NCBI RefSeq assembly: GCF_021018895.1 | Contig: NC_079380.1 | Span: forward strand, 711,001 to 775,000 | Source: Seriola aureovittata | Taxonomy: Eukaryota; Chordata; Actinopteri; Carangiformes; Carangidae | DNA: 64,000 bases | Direction of reading: 5' to 3' | Shown here: positions 1-11,602 of the stretch, piece by piece | How the letters are laid out: each line of letters begins with the position of its first letter | Numbering within the stretch: position 1 is the stretch's first letter | Notes under the pieces: model-generated | What the model was told of the DNA's origin: nothing | What the model saw: only the letters and a program-made list of their open reading frames with translations | Database searches by the model: none | Translations under genes and position numbers: made by a program

Positions 1-2690
1 AAAAAAAACAGATTGCCAAATGACAAGAACCAAATACTTAAAGATAATAATATAATATAATATAATAGAATAAAATAAAATAATATATGTACAATTAAAT
101 ACTAAATATAGAAGATACAAAATACAAAAAGTAGCAGCAGCATTGGGGCCAAGGGGAAATCCCAGAACGGAGCTATCCTTCTTGATCAGTCTGTTCAGCC
201 TTTTCCTGTCAGCAGTTGAGATGCTGCTGCCCCAGCAGACCACACCATAGAAGATGGCTGATGCCACCACAGAGTCATAGAAGGTCCTCAGGAGTGTCCC
301 CTGCACTCCAAAAGACCTGAGTCTCCACAGCAGATACAGCCTGCTCTGTCCTTTTTTGCACAGTACATAAGTGTTGTCAGTCAAGTCAAGTTTATTGTTT
401 AGGTGAACAAGTCCACTATCTCAATGTCAATTCCCTGGATGTTCGGTAGGAGGAACGTGTTTCCGTTTACAGAAGTCCACCACCAGCTCTTTGGTCTGCT
501 GAGTGTTGATCTGGAGGCGGTTCCGCTGGCACCAGTCCACAAAGTCCTGGGTCAGTTCTCTGTACTCCCTGGCAGAGTCGTCAGAGAACTTTCGCAGGTG
601 GCAGTTAGTGGATTTGTAGGAGAAGTCTGCAGTGTAGAAGGTGAAGAGGAACGGAGCCAGAGCTGTTTCCTGTGTGGCTCCTATACTGCAGACAACTCTC
701 TCTCAGTCCTGGATACTCACATACTGCGGTCATAAGGTGAGGTAGTCGAGTATCCATTTGGTGAGGTGATGGTCCACTCCTGTGCACTCAAACTTGTCCC
801 TCGGGAGCGTGGGCTGGATGGTGTTGAAAGCACTGTAGAAATCAAAGAACATGATTTTCACAGTGCTCCCAGCCTTTTCCACGTGGGAGAGGGATCGCTG
901 CAGGAGGTAGATGACAGCGTCATCCACTCCAATGCCATGCTGATGAGCACATTGAAGCGGGTCCATCGATGGGCTCACCAGGGGCCGAAGATGGACATGG
1001 TTCTCCTCTATCCTTCACAGTTGATCAGTGAAGGACTTGAGGAGCCGTGAGCTGATGCCGTCAGGACCAGCAGCCTTTTTTTGCCTTTATCCTCCGGAGT
1101 TCTCTCCTAAACTGACTTGTTGTGAGGGACAGGTTGGAGCTGCCTGACTGTGTGCTGGAGGTTGGGGATGAGGGGGAAGGGGAGTGGACAGGGGATGTAG
1201 TGAATGTGTGTGCTTGTGACCTAGGTGATGTGTGAGGCAGACCACAGGGGGCTCAGACAGTCATGGCTGCTGCAGGAGGGACAGGACGGGGGAAGGGGCA
1301 GATTACTGATCAAATCTATTGAAGAGATTCAGGTCATTCGCCTACCTCCTGGCCCCTGCAGGCTGGCAGTTGGGTTCCTTGTAGCCTGAGATTGTTCAAA
1401 AGCCCCTCCAGACCTCCCCCGCTGATGTTGTTCAGCTGCAGCTGCTTCTCGGTCCTCCTCCTGTAGCTGTTCTTTCCCTCCCTGATCGTTCTCCTCAGCT
1501 CCCTCTGCACTTCCTTCAGCTCCTCCTTATTTCCCAACCTGAAAGCTTTCTTCTTTTTTTTGGGGAGGACCTTGATGTTGGGAGTGATCCAGGGTTTAAT
1601 GTTCAAAAAACACAGTTTTGTAGTCCGTAATGCAGTGTGTCAGACTGTCAATATCCTCCCCGTGGTCACCACAAAGCACTTCCCACAAAGTTGAATCAAA
1701 ACAGTCCTTTAAAGCCTCTTCAGCCTCATCAGACCATCTCTTGACTGTGCGAGTGGCTGCTGGCTGCCTGTATACAAGAAGTTCATACACAGGGAGGAGG
1801 TGAACCAGGTTATGGTCTGATCTTCCCAGGGGAGGGAGAGGTGATGAGTTGTATTCCTCCTTTGAGTTGGCATAGAGTAGGTTGAGTGTTTTATTGTCTC
1901 TGTTGGGGCAAGTGACATACTGGGTGAATGTGGGTAGAGTGGAGTCCAGAGAGGCATGAGGGTGCTGTGTCTGCAGCCTGCTTTGGACAGAGTGGAGGAC
2001 ATCGGAGGCCACATCAGTGTTGGCAGAGGGGGGAAATGTACACTGCTATTATGATAACATGTGAGAATTCCCTCAGCAGGTAGAATGGCCTCATGCTAAC
2101 AGTTAGTAGCTCAATGTCTTTATTGCAGAGTTGCTCCTCAATAGTGATCTGCCCGGTAACACCATCTATCATTCACAAACACTGCCAGCCCTCCTCCTTT
2201 CCTCTTACCACTCTCAGTTGTCCTGTCCGCCGGCAACAGCTGGAAACTGTCAAACGTTGCGTTAGTGTGCGGTGTTAGCGTGGTCAGCCATGTCTCCGTG
2301 AACAGCATGATGCTACACTCTCAGTATTCCCTCTGATGCCAGGTTAGTACCATTAGCTCACCCATCTTATTGGGGAGAGATCTTACGTTCCTTGTGATGA
2401 TGGAGGGGAGAACTGGCTAGAACCGTCTCATCCTAGCACGCTCTGTTCCAGCACGTCTTCCTCGTCTCTTCCTCAGCTCACTGGGAATGTCAGGTCTCTC
2501 TCCGGGAAACACCGACATATTGCAGAGTGCCGTCAGCTGCTCCCTGGTGTAAACAATCGAACCAAGGCTGTATGCTGGGTCTCTGGTCATGGATGTAAAC
2601 AATGTAAAAAAAAAATTGACAGGTGACCTCTGGACAAGTGCATGTTGGGATAGGCCTCCGTTCCCTGACACCCTGGATGGGAGGAGACAC
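1..2690 (-). mobile_element. Decayed non-LTR retrotransposon (CR1/Rex-group LINE), minus strand
   Basis: Read on the minus strand this is a 5'-to-3' LINE. About 2671-2417 encodes an N-terminal segment rich in RGRRAG-type basic residues. About 2012-1596 encodes the C-terminal part of an endonuclease domain with the LGRSDHNLV signature. Around 1080-1040 lies an early reverse-transcriptase motif (AGPDGISSRLLKS), and 978-730 holds the next RT block with FDFYSAFNTIQP. Frames are broken by stops and shifts between these blocks, so it is not functional. The first ~130 bases are an A/T-rich 3' tail nearly identical to 52354-52480. The element probably continues left of the window. It lies inside gna13 intron 1 in the same orientation as the gene. 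The family is recognised by protein similarity only. Confidence 0.85.
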
Positions 2691-3605
2691 TTGGAAAATG
2701 AATGGACAGATGCTTGTTTGTCTTCAGTGATTCATTTGGTCAAATAGTGAAACCAGTAGTGCTGTCCCCAACCAAAGACTTGTAGTCGTTTGTTAAGCCA
2801 TTAGTCAACTATTTGTTGCATGCTAATTGATATCAATTTAAATACACATTTTTGAGGGCCATCAGAAAGGGGCAGAGTTTTACAAAGAGATATTAGCTCA
2901 GCAGCAGGATCACTTGCTGTGGGTGGAACTAACTAAAGACTAGCTGGTGTCAATAGAGACATACAGAAGCCGAAAACCAGCTTGGAATTCACCCACGATA
3001 AGTCTGAACAGTCAAGAATGGGATGAAAGGAGATGGAAACAAAAATAAAGTCAGTTGAAAAACAACATAATGAACCTGAAGCAGGGATGAATGGGACTGC
3101 AGACAAGAATGGGCGAGTTTGAGTGAATCAGACAAGAAGGTTTGACAAATGCTCTCAAGCCACCTAGGACATGATGGAGTAAATATGGATGTTAAGCATG
3201 CACAGAGAATTGGCTGACACAACCTTTAAGCTTCAAAGAGAGTATTGTTTCTTCTGACAAGAAATTAAAGGGCAACTGAACAGGAAAGAGCTGCTGCCCA
3301 GGTTGAAAGGCTGAAAAATGATAAGCTAGTCATCATGCCCAGGGGTGGACAAAATCAATCATCGGCTTAAAGTGTCACAAAGTTTTGTTTCTATGGTAGC
3401 CCTAAGAGACAAGTGAATTGTGTTGTGCTGTGTGAGTGTCCTCATCCTGAACAGAAAGACAAACTCGACTGGCAGTGGAAAAGAGGTCAACTGACTTTGA
3501 GTAGACGGTTTACCTGCGTTTAAAAAACCTGCTCATACCTGAAACTTTTGGTGGAAAAATGGTATATAAGGGGTTTCCACTGCAGGTCAGAAGGACGCCA
3601 TAGGT

Positions 3606-4615
3606 CAACTCCTTGGCCCAATTCCAATCTGGTCCCTACACACTCCCACTCAGAGACGGAGTCTAACTACTTGTGGAGTCACACTTTGGAGGGTCTCTTC
3701 ATTAAGGGGGAGGGCAAGTGCTTTGGGACGCCCTCACCTTTCTCCGATGGAAACAGGAAATTCATTGTTACCCAAAATATTGTGATTAAATTAATATTTA
3801 TCCAGGGGTGTCATGTGGCGTAGTGGTCTAAGCAGGCGCCCCTACAGTCCTCGCTGCAGTCGGCCCCGGTTCAAATCCCGCATCGGACGGCCCTTTACTG
3901 CATGTCATTCCCCCTCTCTCTGCCTCCCCGTTTCCTGTCTCTCTCTACTATACTATCCAATAAAGGCATAAAAAAAGCCCCCAAAAAAATAATAATAAAA
4001 AAATTAATTAATATTTCTCCAAAAGATGATCATATACACAGCATTAACAAAGATGTAGGTGTGTGGGCAATGACATGGCACTCAACACATTCATAGCATA
4101 GCTAGCTTGTGAAAGGAAAATTATTAATTGAATATAAAAATTCACAATTCAAAATGTTTTCGTTTGCTGTCTTAATCTTATTATATGCTTATTTTTTCAA
4201 CAGTTTAATTTTCAAATATCAAGTCAAATAAAAAAACATCCCATTTTTTCGGGTACACAGAGGCATGTTCATTCCAAAATACAACGTGACCTGTAATTTC
4301 GTCATGTGTGTGTGAAAATAGTCAATAATCAAATGTTTGTTTGAGGTCATTTATGACTTGCCCGTTGGAAATAAACACATGGAACTCACATTTGTAGGCA
4401 TATGGCATTTCATCCATCCCTGACAAAGCGATGCTGCACTCGTCCGGGAGGGTGGTTTGTAAGTCTACATCGATGCAGATTCTGTGTTGGAGGGATTTAT
4501 AACCCACTCCCTCAAAGGTCATTAGTTTGGAACGACACTCAATGTGGCGGACCCTTCACACAAACGCGCAAATGGAGTGAGAGTGGGTAGGGGGAGTGTG
4601 TAGAGACCTTTTCTC
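3606..4615. mobile_element. DNA transposon remnant with imperfect terminal inverted repeats
   Basis: The left end (about 3618-3660) and the reverse complement of the right end (about 4560-4615) share the core CTACACACTCCC and a common layout, consistent with terminal inverted repeats of a ~1-kb non-autonomous element. A SINE has inserted inside it. A 66-codon frame at 4522-4322 on the minus strand has no recognisable domain. The superfamily is not assigned. Confidence 0.45.
3790..4021 (+). mobile_element. tRNA-derived SINE with 15-bp target-site duplications
   Basis: The head carries a pol III A-box-like sequence (TAGTGGTCTAAGC, about 3820) and a B box (GGTTCAAATCC, about 3869). These are followed by a pyrimidine-rich body and an A-rich tail after CAATAAAGGCA. 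It is flanked by ATTAATATTTATCCA (3790-3804) and ATTAATATTTCTCCA (4007-4021), a duplication with one mismatch. The insert itself is therefore about 3805-4006. This is a common kind of fish SINE, not a functional tRNA gene. Confidence 0.85.
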
Positions 4616-5329
4616 CTTATTGTGTATTGTTTTTTGACTTGGTAGTTAGCTTCAAAATCTCTGAAAGAAAGCGGCAACTATGCTGCGTTGGCAGCTACAC
4701 ATGCAGCAAGGTTGTCCTGGCTAAATATAAGTGGAAATGTGCAGATGCGTACCCATTGATTTCCCATGTGGGTAGATGGAGGGGAGGGTTGGGGGGTTGG
4801 ATCTGTTAAATATAATGTGTGAAGTTAATAGAAATATTCAATAAATCAAAATATTGTGTTAAAGGTCACATTTATTTATGTTTGTCACATGTAGTAGACC
4901 ATTTTTGTGGCAGCAGGTTACCGGCCCTTTTCACCGGCTACCAGCACATGTATATTTCAGAGCTGTGGGAAACACAGACACCACTCAAGTTCAATTTTCA
5001 ACTTTGTGTTTACAGGCTTATATGTGGAACAGAGACTTGACATAGACACAATTACCACGGCAATGATCTTGCCACAGCAACAAATCAAGAGTTTTCATTT
5101 TTAATGATTTACTCCTCTCCACTCCTGCTTCCCCACCATTTTAGGCCCCCAATGACTGACTTATCTTTTATACTGAAATGATACTGACACCAACAGTTTC
5201 CTTTTCAGTTTAACCACGTCAAGCGTCATTTACTTCCCCCTGACTGAAGCTGAGTAAACCTTTCCAGCCTCACATCACACTTCCCTGTTTGCACTTATTC
5301 ACAGGGAGTTTACACGTAAACCCCCCCCT

Positions 5330-5330
<1 letters not shown>

Positions 5331-5397
<67 letters not shown>
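5331..5397. repeat. (CA)n microsatellite
   Basis: About 33 uninterrupted CA units follow a short C-rich run. Confidence 0.97.
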
Positions 5398-5399
<2 letters not shown>

Positions 5400-5959
5400 T
5401 ACAAATAGAGGCTTCTGTCTCTGGTAAGTCGTTGGCTTGTTATTCATCTCACACTGTACAGAGCCAATCAGCTCTAAGCTCAGACCAGAGCAGACAAGGG
5501 CTCCAGACTGACATAAATTTCACCCAATTAAGACTCAGTAGCTCATTTTTGGTGCAAACTTGCGATGCCTTCAGTTATTTATTATATTCAAATTATCCTC
5601 GGCAGACAACCAGGGAGATCAGCCTGACAAAAAGGCCTCAGAGTGCAAACAGTCAGCAGGTGAGGTCTTGCACATGCACACGTGAATATTAATGGTGCCA
5701 CCAAACAGTTCCTGAGCATTTCAGAGAGGAGAACAGACCCGAATCCATCAAAAACCAAAAGGATTTAATAACTCTTGAAAGTTACTCTAGGCTGCACCTG
5801 AATCCTCAATTTCCAGATAAACTATGTTTCCATTTACACACTACATTGTTACTGATGTTTGTTTTTCTTCATTACACCTCGCCTACAATTATTCTATGAG
5901 AAAATAATTCATGCCCACTTTATCAATTTTTTCGGTCTACATGAACTTAAGACCTCCCG

Positions 5960-6240
5960 TAATGCACTGAGCTCCTCTCTCCTATTGTCGCCCTCTGAGC
6001 TGTAGAGTCTGGACCTGACACTGCAGACCAGCTACTGCCCCATGACATCCTGCTCAACACACACAGATACAATTACTACTATAAATCTCTTTATTATTAG
6101 TCCTATTATTATCTATTATCTCTATCTCTTATTAGTCTTAGATTCTTATAAGTCCTGTTACCTGTCCTATCATTGTATTTTATAATTCATCATCATTAAA
6201 CACCTTTATCTGTAACCTACATTATGCTATATTCTCTTTC
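5960..6240 (+). mobile_element. Short L2-like LINE 3' fragment
   Basis: The stretch around 5995-6060 (TGTAGAGTCTGGACCTG, then ACTGCCCC and CCTGCT) resembles 53615-53695 in the clearer L2 copy. It is followed by a similar ATTATTA-rich region. It is a truncated fragment with no coding capacity. Confidence 0.5.
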
Positions 6241-9200
6241 GTTCTGTATTAGTGGCCACATTGAGTGTGCGGAGAAGTCAGCACAGAAACATCAAATTGA
6301 AGGGTACACATAGACACGCAGACCCTTGCATACTTGTGGATGTGGATAGTATAGCAGTAGCTTGAACGCGTCATATGCAGCCCATGGGTCGAAAGGCAAC
6401 TGCGCACACAGAAGCCTCTACTGCCCACTCAGTTACTGCAGCACATGCAACTCAGATGAGTGTGTGTGGCAAAAAAACCTGTTTGTTTCAAAAGATTGAA
6501 ATGAAAAAGAACAAATGAGATTTGAGAAATCATACAATTGCAGAAAGCTTTCAGTACCCAGGTTACTAAACTTGTATTTAAATCTGTGAGTGGGCTGTGT
6601 TTTTTTACACAGTGCTCTTGTTGATGTGAACACAGCTTTAGAAGGGAAGACAGGTCACACTAACACCAAAAGTAGCAGCAGTGTATACTGTTACTAAATC
6701 TTGAAGATAAGGTGTAAAGTCACCACCCACCTAAAAGCAAATCACAGTAAAATGTCTTAGGTGGACTAAATATTAAGTGTCATCCATTATGTTTTGTAAA
6801 GATAATTAAAGAAGCCTGGTAGAGTTCATATTTTTATCTGTTCTCAACTATCATTCAATCACTACAACCAGTCTAGTCAAACCGAAACAGCAGCAGCTAA
6901 ACCCAACAACTGGAAAGAGCACGACCACGCGAGGGTCATCCACCGTGTGATCAGTGACAGCTGTGTTAGTGTTTATTTCCACTTTTGTATTTGGGTGGCT
7001 CAGTATATGGTCAATACGTTATGATGGAGCTATTCGTGTGATTGATGACACTGTTTCCACAGGATCAAACACTTAATGATCATTAAATATGTTCCAACCA
7101 ACAGTCGTCCAGCTGACTCAAAGTATGTGTCTAGAAATAAAACATTAACGCTAAATATGGCTTTGAAACAAAAATACAAATATTCATTTATTAACATCAG
7201 CAAGATAAGCAACCATATCTATAATAAATATAATATCTATGGTACCCTAAGTACCCTCAGACAGAACTACAGAGATGAATGATGCCAACTCATGTGCCAC
7301 AAACAGACATATTTACAAAAGGTTTTCTTCATCAACAACTTTGATGGCAATGGTCATGTACTAACACACTGTAGCAACTGTGCCCTCAAACACCACGATC
7401 ATTAATTTTCTATATAACATAAACAACATATTGTGTCACAATATAAAGGTGCTCTCTTTTATGTACTATATTGTTTCTTTACTTGGGCAGCCCCCCAGGT
7501 ATATTAACAGCCTTCGAAGTCAACAACCACAATCAAATAACTGGTGGACAATCTCCCCTTGCTCGTCCCATACCTTTTCTCTTGCTCGCTGTTGTGTTTC
7601 ATGCCATAGCTTCACTGTACAGCTCCACAAAAATGGAGGACACGTGTGAGCAAAGATGTCCTGAGCAGAAAGTCATGAGACCTGAGAGCATCTGAGAAGT
7701 GTATGGGAGTACTACACCGTAGATAACAATAAACCCACAGACTCACCTGCTAGCTTGCCACTCAGCTTGCAGGGGGATTTCTTTGTGACAAATAAATAAC
7801 TGGACAATATATACAGCTCCATTGCTTCACATTGTGTCAAACAAATAACAACATCTCACCAATTCAGCTCAGGTAGGTGAGAGTGGATTACATATTGTTA
7901 TTGGCCTCTGAGCCCAGGGGACTCTTTCATATGAGGCTTCAACCGTCTAAAATGTGGGGTTAAAAGAATGAAGCTGACTATCATCAGAAAAAAACACAGA
8001 AATGAGAGACAGACTTTAGCAACACTTCCTGCAGTTGATTTTCACAGTAAAAGCTTTCCTGTGAAGAGAACTGTCAGGAAGCTGTGAGTAACACCATTTT
8101 TAACCACTTAAAATCAGTTTCACAGCATGATGTGGACAGATGAACAGCAGCAGGCACAAACCACACATATTCAAAAAAAAAAAAAGATAAGCAATGTTGT
8201 TTGTTCTGTTGCTGGCAGCATAAAAGAAGGACAGGCCAGTGTTGCCTCAAAGTCAATGTCAAAAAAACAACAACAACACAACATGCATTTAGTGAACAGT
8301 CATTCTGTGACACAGTTCAATGTTGGGGGAAACTAATGAGGCGTAACAATATTGAACAGGCTGTACAATCAGATTCATAATCACTGGGTGTCCCGCAACC
8401 TAATGTGAAACAACACATCTAATCTGGGACACCCACCTACAAGAGATCTCATTCACTGAACTTTACTTGTACAGCATGAGTGTCTGAGCTTAATACCAAC
8501 AGCTTACTGTCCCAGAATGCAACCTGTCAACCGTTTTGGGTAAATCACAAAGAAATCAACAACTTCACTGGCTCACTACTGAACTCTATTTGCAGATGAC
8601 ACAGCTGCATGTTGATGTGGACTGTAGAGTTGTAGCAAGGCTGCGAGTTTAGAAGTGATTCTGTCAATTTTCGATGACCAATGTTCACCTGTAAGCACTG
8701 TACAGCAAACAGGGGCAGATATTGATCATTTGTAAAATGATGTGTAGCTCTTCTAGAATTTTTTTTTTTAGCAGGTGGACCGAGGATGTTCTTAAATTCA
8801 TCAATGTGTCAACTTTCAGAAAAGGTTTACAGTGGTCAGTCATGCTGTAAATCAGCTGGAGAGAGCTGTCCCTAGTCTCATGTGTGATAAGTAAGTTTAC
8901 AGTAAACAGGCACATGTTGGTGTCATGTTCTCTCAGTATAAGACCAAGAGGCATGTTTCGGTGATAACAGCGGCCATGAGGAGCACCAGGACAATGTCAA
9001 ACCATTGTGTACGTTCTGTGACTCAACATAAAGAAAGGAAAAATATCAGAGAAGCTCCGAACAAACACAAACAATGACCACACTACCAGCGCTCCCCTCT
9101 CCTTCACTCAGACAAACACACATAACATGGGCGTTTCTGGGTCGCTTAACCAGCTAACCAGTCTAGCTTTGTCGAACACAGAAAAGTGCTCTCATCGGTT

Positions 9201-9331
9201 CAGCTGCAGCTAACATGGCTACCAACTTCCCACTCATTACTCTTTACACCATAAAGTAGGGGACTGGTACAGTGGTCAAAACAGGCCTGCTTCAACATAT
9301 GAAACACAAGAGGTACTCGGTGTAGCCTTAC

Positions 9332-9614
9332 CTTTTATAACATTACTAAAAATCGTAGCTCTGAATTCTTCTTTGGCCTTCTGATCGAAGTCCTGCCCAT
9401 GGATAATGCGCATCTGCTTGAGGAAAGTGGACTTGCCGCTTTCGCCTGCTCCAAGTAATAGTATCTTTACTAACCTTTTTACGTAAGTCTTATCTCGATT
9501 AATACACTTATCTATCTCTTTAGATTTCCGCAATTGTTCTGCCTCTCCGCTTGTGAGGAGACAGTTAGGGAAACATACAGATAAAACGGAGCGGGACGGC
9601 AGGAAATCCGCCAT
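9332..9614 (-). CDS. gna13: G protein subunit alpha-13, coding exon 1 (partial gene)
   Basis: G-alpha-13 is the GTP-binding alpha subunit of the G12/13 class. It couples receptors at the inner plasma membrane to RhoGEFs and RhoA. This exon starts at [18 protein letters not shown] and runs to FSNVIKG, about 95 residues. The P-loop GAGESGKS is at residues 55-62. C14 and C18 correspond to the palmitoylated cysteines of the family. The exon ends in phase 1 at AAAG with donor GTAAGG (intron begins at 9331). The full protein is ~377 residues, so switch I/II, the helical domain and the C-terminal receptor contact are missing here. No such exon is seen to the left, implying that intron 1 is longer than 9.3 kb. 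The gene is divergent from rgs9, 1.9 kb away. Orthology is very secure; which teleost copy (a or b) cannot be told. Confidence 0.96.
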
Positions 9615-11533
9615 CTTTGAAACAACTTCATCGATACAGACAGCGGGGACTTGAGGGCTGAGCTCACCCCTGCCCGCTGCTGCATTCGCGTGTTGTAGGA
9701 ATCCACCGTACTAAAACGTTCGCCACAATTTTCACCAGTGTAGTTCAAACACCAAAATCCAGTCCGTAAATACTGAGCTGAGGCTGAACATCGAGATTCT
9801 GGGAAATGCTACGCCGGAACTTTGTTTTAGAGCAAAATATGTACATTTTCCCAATAAACTAAATTCTGGCAACACAAATAACATATTGTAACATATATAA
9901 TAACGAATTGTAATTTCATAAAACCAAAGCAATCACCACTTCCTGGAAATTTGATGTGTGGTTTATTTATTACTAAATTAAACATTTTTTTGAAGAAACG
10001 ATGTGTGTTTAACATATCAAGGGTCTACACAAAGCTTTAATTGAATGAGGTTCAAATTAGCCTCTTTTTGTCTGATACATGTATGGTTACAATGGTTAGT
10101 TTTTTTGCTCCAAAATAAAAGTCCAGTTTTTCCGATAAACATGAATCGAGCATAAGTTAGAGTGGCGGTCGAGACACGCTCGTGATAAAGTACGTAAGCG
10201 CGCCCACGCTTCAAGGTTTGGGCGGGTCACACAGATTCCTGTAGCATCATCTGGCTCAGCATTTTTCAGACTCAGTTGGGCAGATAGTTCAAAACACATC
10301 CAGTTGTGGTTGGAGGTGTGGAGTCTTGGACAGGTGTTTGCACTGCCTCTAGCTAACGTTTAGCCTTACCTATGGTAAATTAGAGTTCTGGCCTGTTATC
10401 TGACTTGCAGTTAATAATTATTTGGTAAAATATTTTGCTGCATAGTATCTTATTAAAATTTTACTTAATCTCTTGACATTTACAAATTTCTATTTGCAAA
10501 CCATTTAATTTTTCATAATAATACATAATAAGAATTTTTTTTTAATTAATAAAGGAATTGTTTGACATTTTGGGAAATATGATTAGGCTACTCTCTTTCC
10601 TGCATCACTCTCAAGTCGTACAGTTAATATGAAGCTAAAGCCAGTTAGCTTAGCTTAGCATAAACACTGCAGACAGAAGGGAAACAAGTAGCCTGATCCT
10701 GTCCAAAGGGTAATAATAGCAATATCCACTTAGCAGCATCTCTGAAGCTCACTAGGTATGACATTATTGTATTTTTTTGTTTGTTTGTTTAATCCACCCA
10801 AAAACTTAAATGCAAGAATGACTCATTCAGGTGTTATGGTCTTGTAATCTCCAGGAAGTTACTGCACCCAGCCAAGAAATAGCCTGACACATAACCCCCC
10901 CATCCAAAAAAATGCAACTTTGCCATTTTTACAGTTCAGTTTTGTATAGATTTAATTTGTTAATCTCTGGCAATAGCTTCACATTTACAGTACAGACATG
11001 AGAGCGGTTTAGTTTCTTACTCTGAACATCTCAATGTCAGCAAGAAAGAGAATAAGCATATTTCCGAAAATGTAGATCTATTGCATTGAATGGCACAATT
11101 AATAATTGTGTTTTCTTTTTGATTGGTTTTTTTTACCCACTTGTAATGTATTCTATATCAATTAATCAAACAACTCATAAAGTCTTTGGTGATTGTGACA
11201 CACTCCAGTCTTCACACACGACCAACCAAACTACATGTTCCAGCTCTGACACTGGGTCAATCATGACTCTTCACAGAAGTTAATTTAAGAACCACCCAAA
11301 GGCTTTTCTCTGTAATTGCTGGGGGATAAGAGCACAAGTTTCCTACAGCTGATTGGTGGATAAATCCATCCTTCCAATCCTGTTTTACAATCCCCACAGA
11401 GGAGGAGTGTGTTCACATCCACTGCATATACACACTTGTCTGTCAGCTGCTATACATATTACAACTGGAATATTTAACACCAGGACTTAATTTTTTTTTA
11501 AACACCTGATTTGGTCTTTATCCGTCTGCAATT
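9615..11533. promoter_or_regulatory. Divergent gna13/rgs9 intergenic region
   Basis: This spacer separates the start codons of two head-to-head genes. The part next to gna13 (to about 9730) is relatively GC- and CpG-rich and probably holds its 5' UTR and promoter. The part next to rgs9 (11370-11533) is A/T-rich. It has TATA-like stretches (e.g. CATATAC near 11426) and CAATCC motifs near 11375-11390 that resemble photoreceptor homeobox sites. These sites are inferred by eye only. The middle contains a MITE-like repeat at about 10553-10760. Confidence 0.4.
10553..10760 (+). mobile_element. Common fish MITE-like repeat (GTTAGCTTAGCTTAGCAT family)
   Basis: This begins near a GACATTTTGGGAAATA motif. 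It contains AATATGAAGCTAAAGCCAG, then TTAGCTTAGCTTAGCATAAA and a GAAACAAGTAGCCTG block in the order typical of a widespread teleost non-autonomous repeat. A related fragment lies near 38450-38580. It has no coding capacity. Confidence 0.6.
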
Positions 11534-11602
11534 ATGACAATAAGAACAGCCCGTCCTGACAGGGGGCAACATTTCCGGCCTCGAATACACTGCATCAAAA
11601 AG
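11534..11602 (+). CDS. rgs9: rgs9 exon 1 (residues 1-23)
   Basis: It starts MTIRTARPD and ends RPRIHCIKK, matching the N-terminus of vertebrate RGS9 (MTIR...YRPRM). The donor is AAG|GTGGGT in phase 0. It is the only upstream ATG exon found that fits exon 2. Confidence 0.88.

Larger units (their letters stand above)
2700..9331 (-). other. gna13: gna13 intron 1 (visible part)
   Basis: This is non-coding sequence between gna13 exon 1 and the LINE at the left edge. No further G-alpha exon (switch regions, NKxD motif) is seen on the minus strand. It contains the nested transposon/SINE at 3606-4615, a (CA)n array at 5331-5397 and an L2-like fragment near 5960-6240. No coding region could be supported in 6250-9270. 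Confidence 0.7.

Noticed and set aside
403..1050. Plus-strand frames of 94-110 codons near the left edge
   Set aside because: They are antisense shadows of the minus-strand LINE reverse transcriptase.
3806..3890. tRNA gene with A and B boxes
   Set aside because: The body, the A-rich tail and the target-site duplications show it to be a tRNA-derived SINE.
4322..4522. 66-codon minus-strand frame in gna13 intron 1 as a missing gna13 exon
   Set aside because: It contains none of the G-alpha motifs (DVGGQR, NKxD, switch I) and lies within the DNA-transposon remnant.
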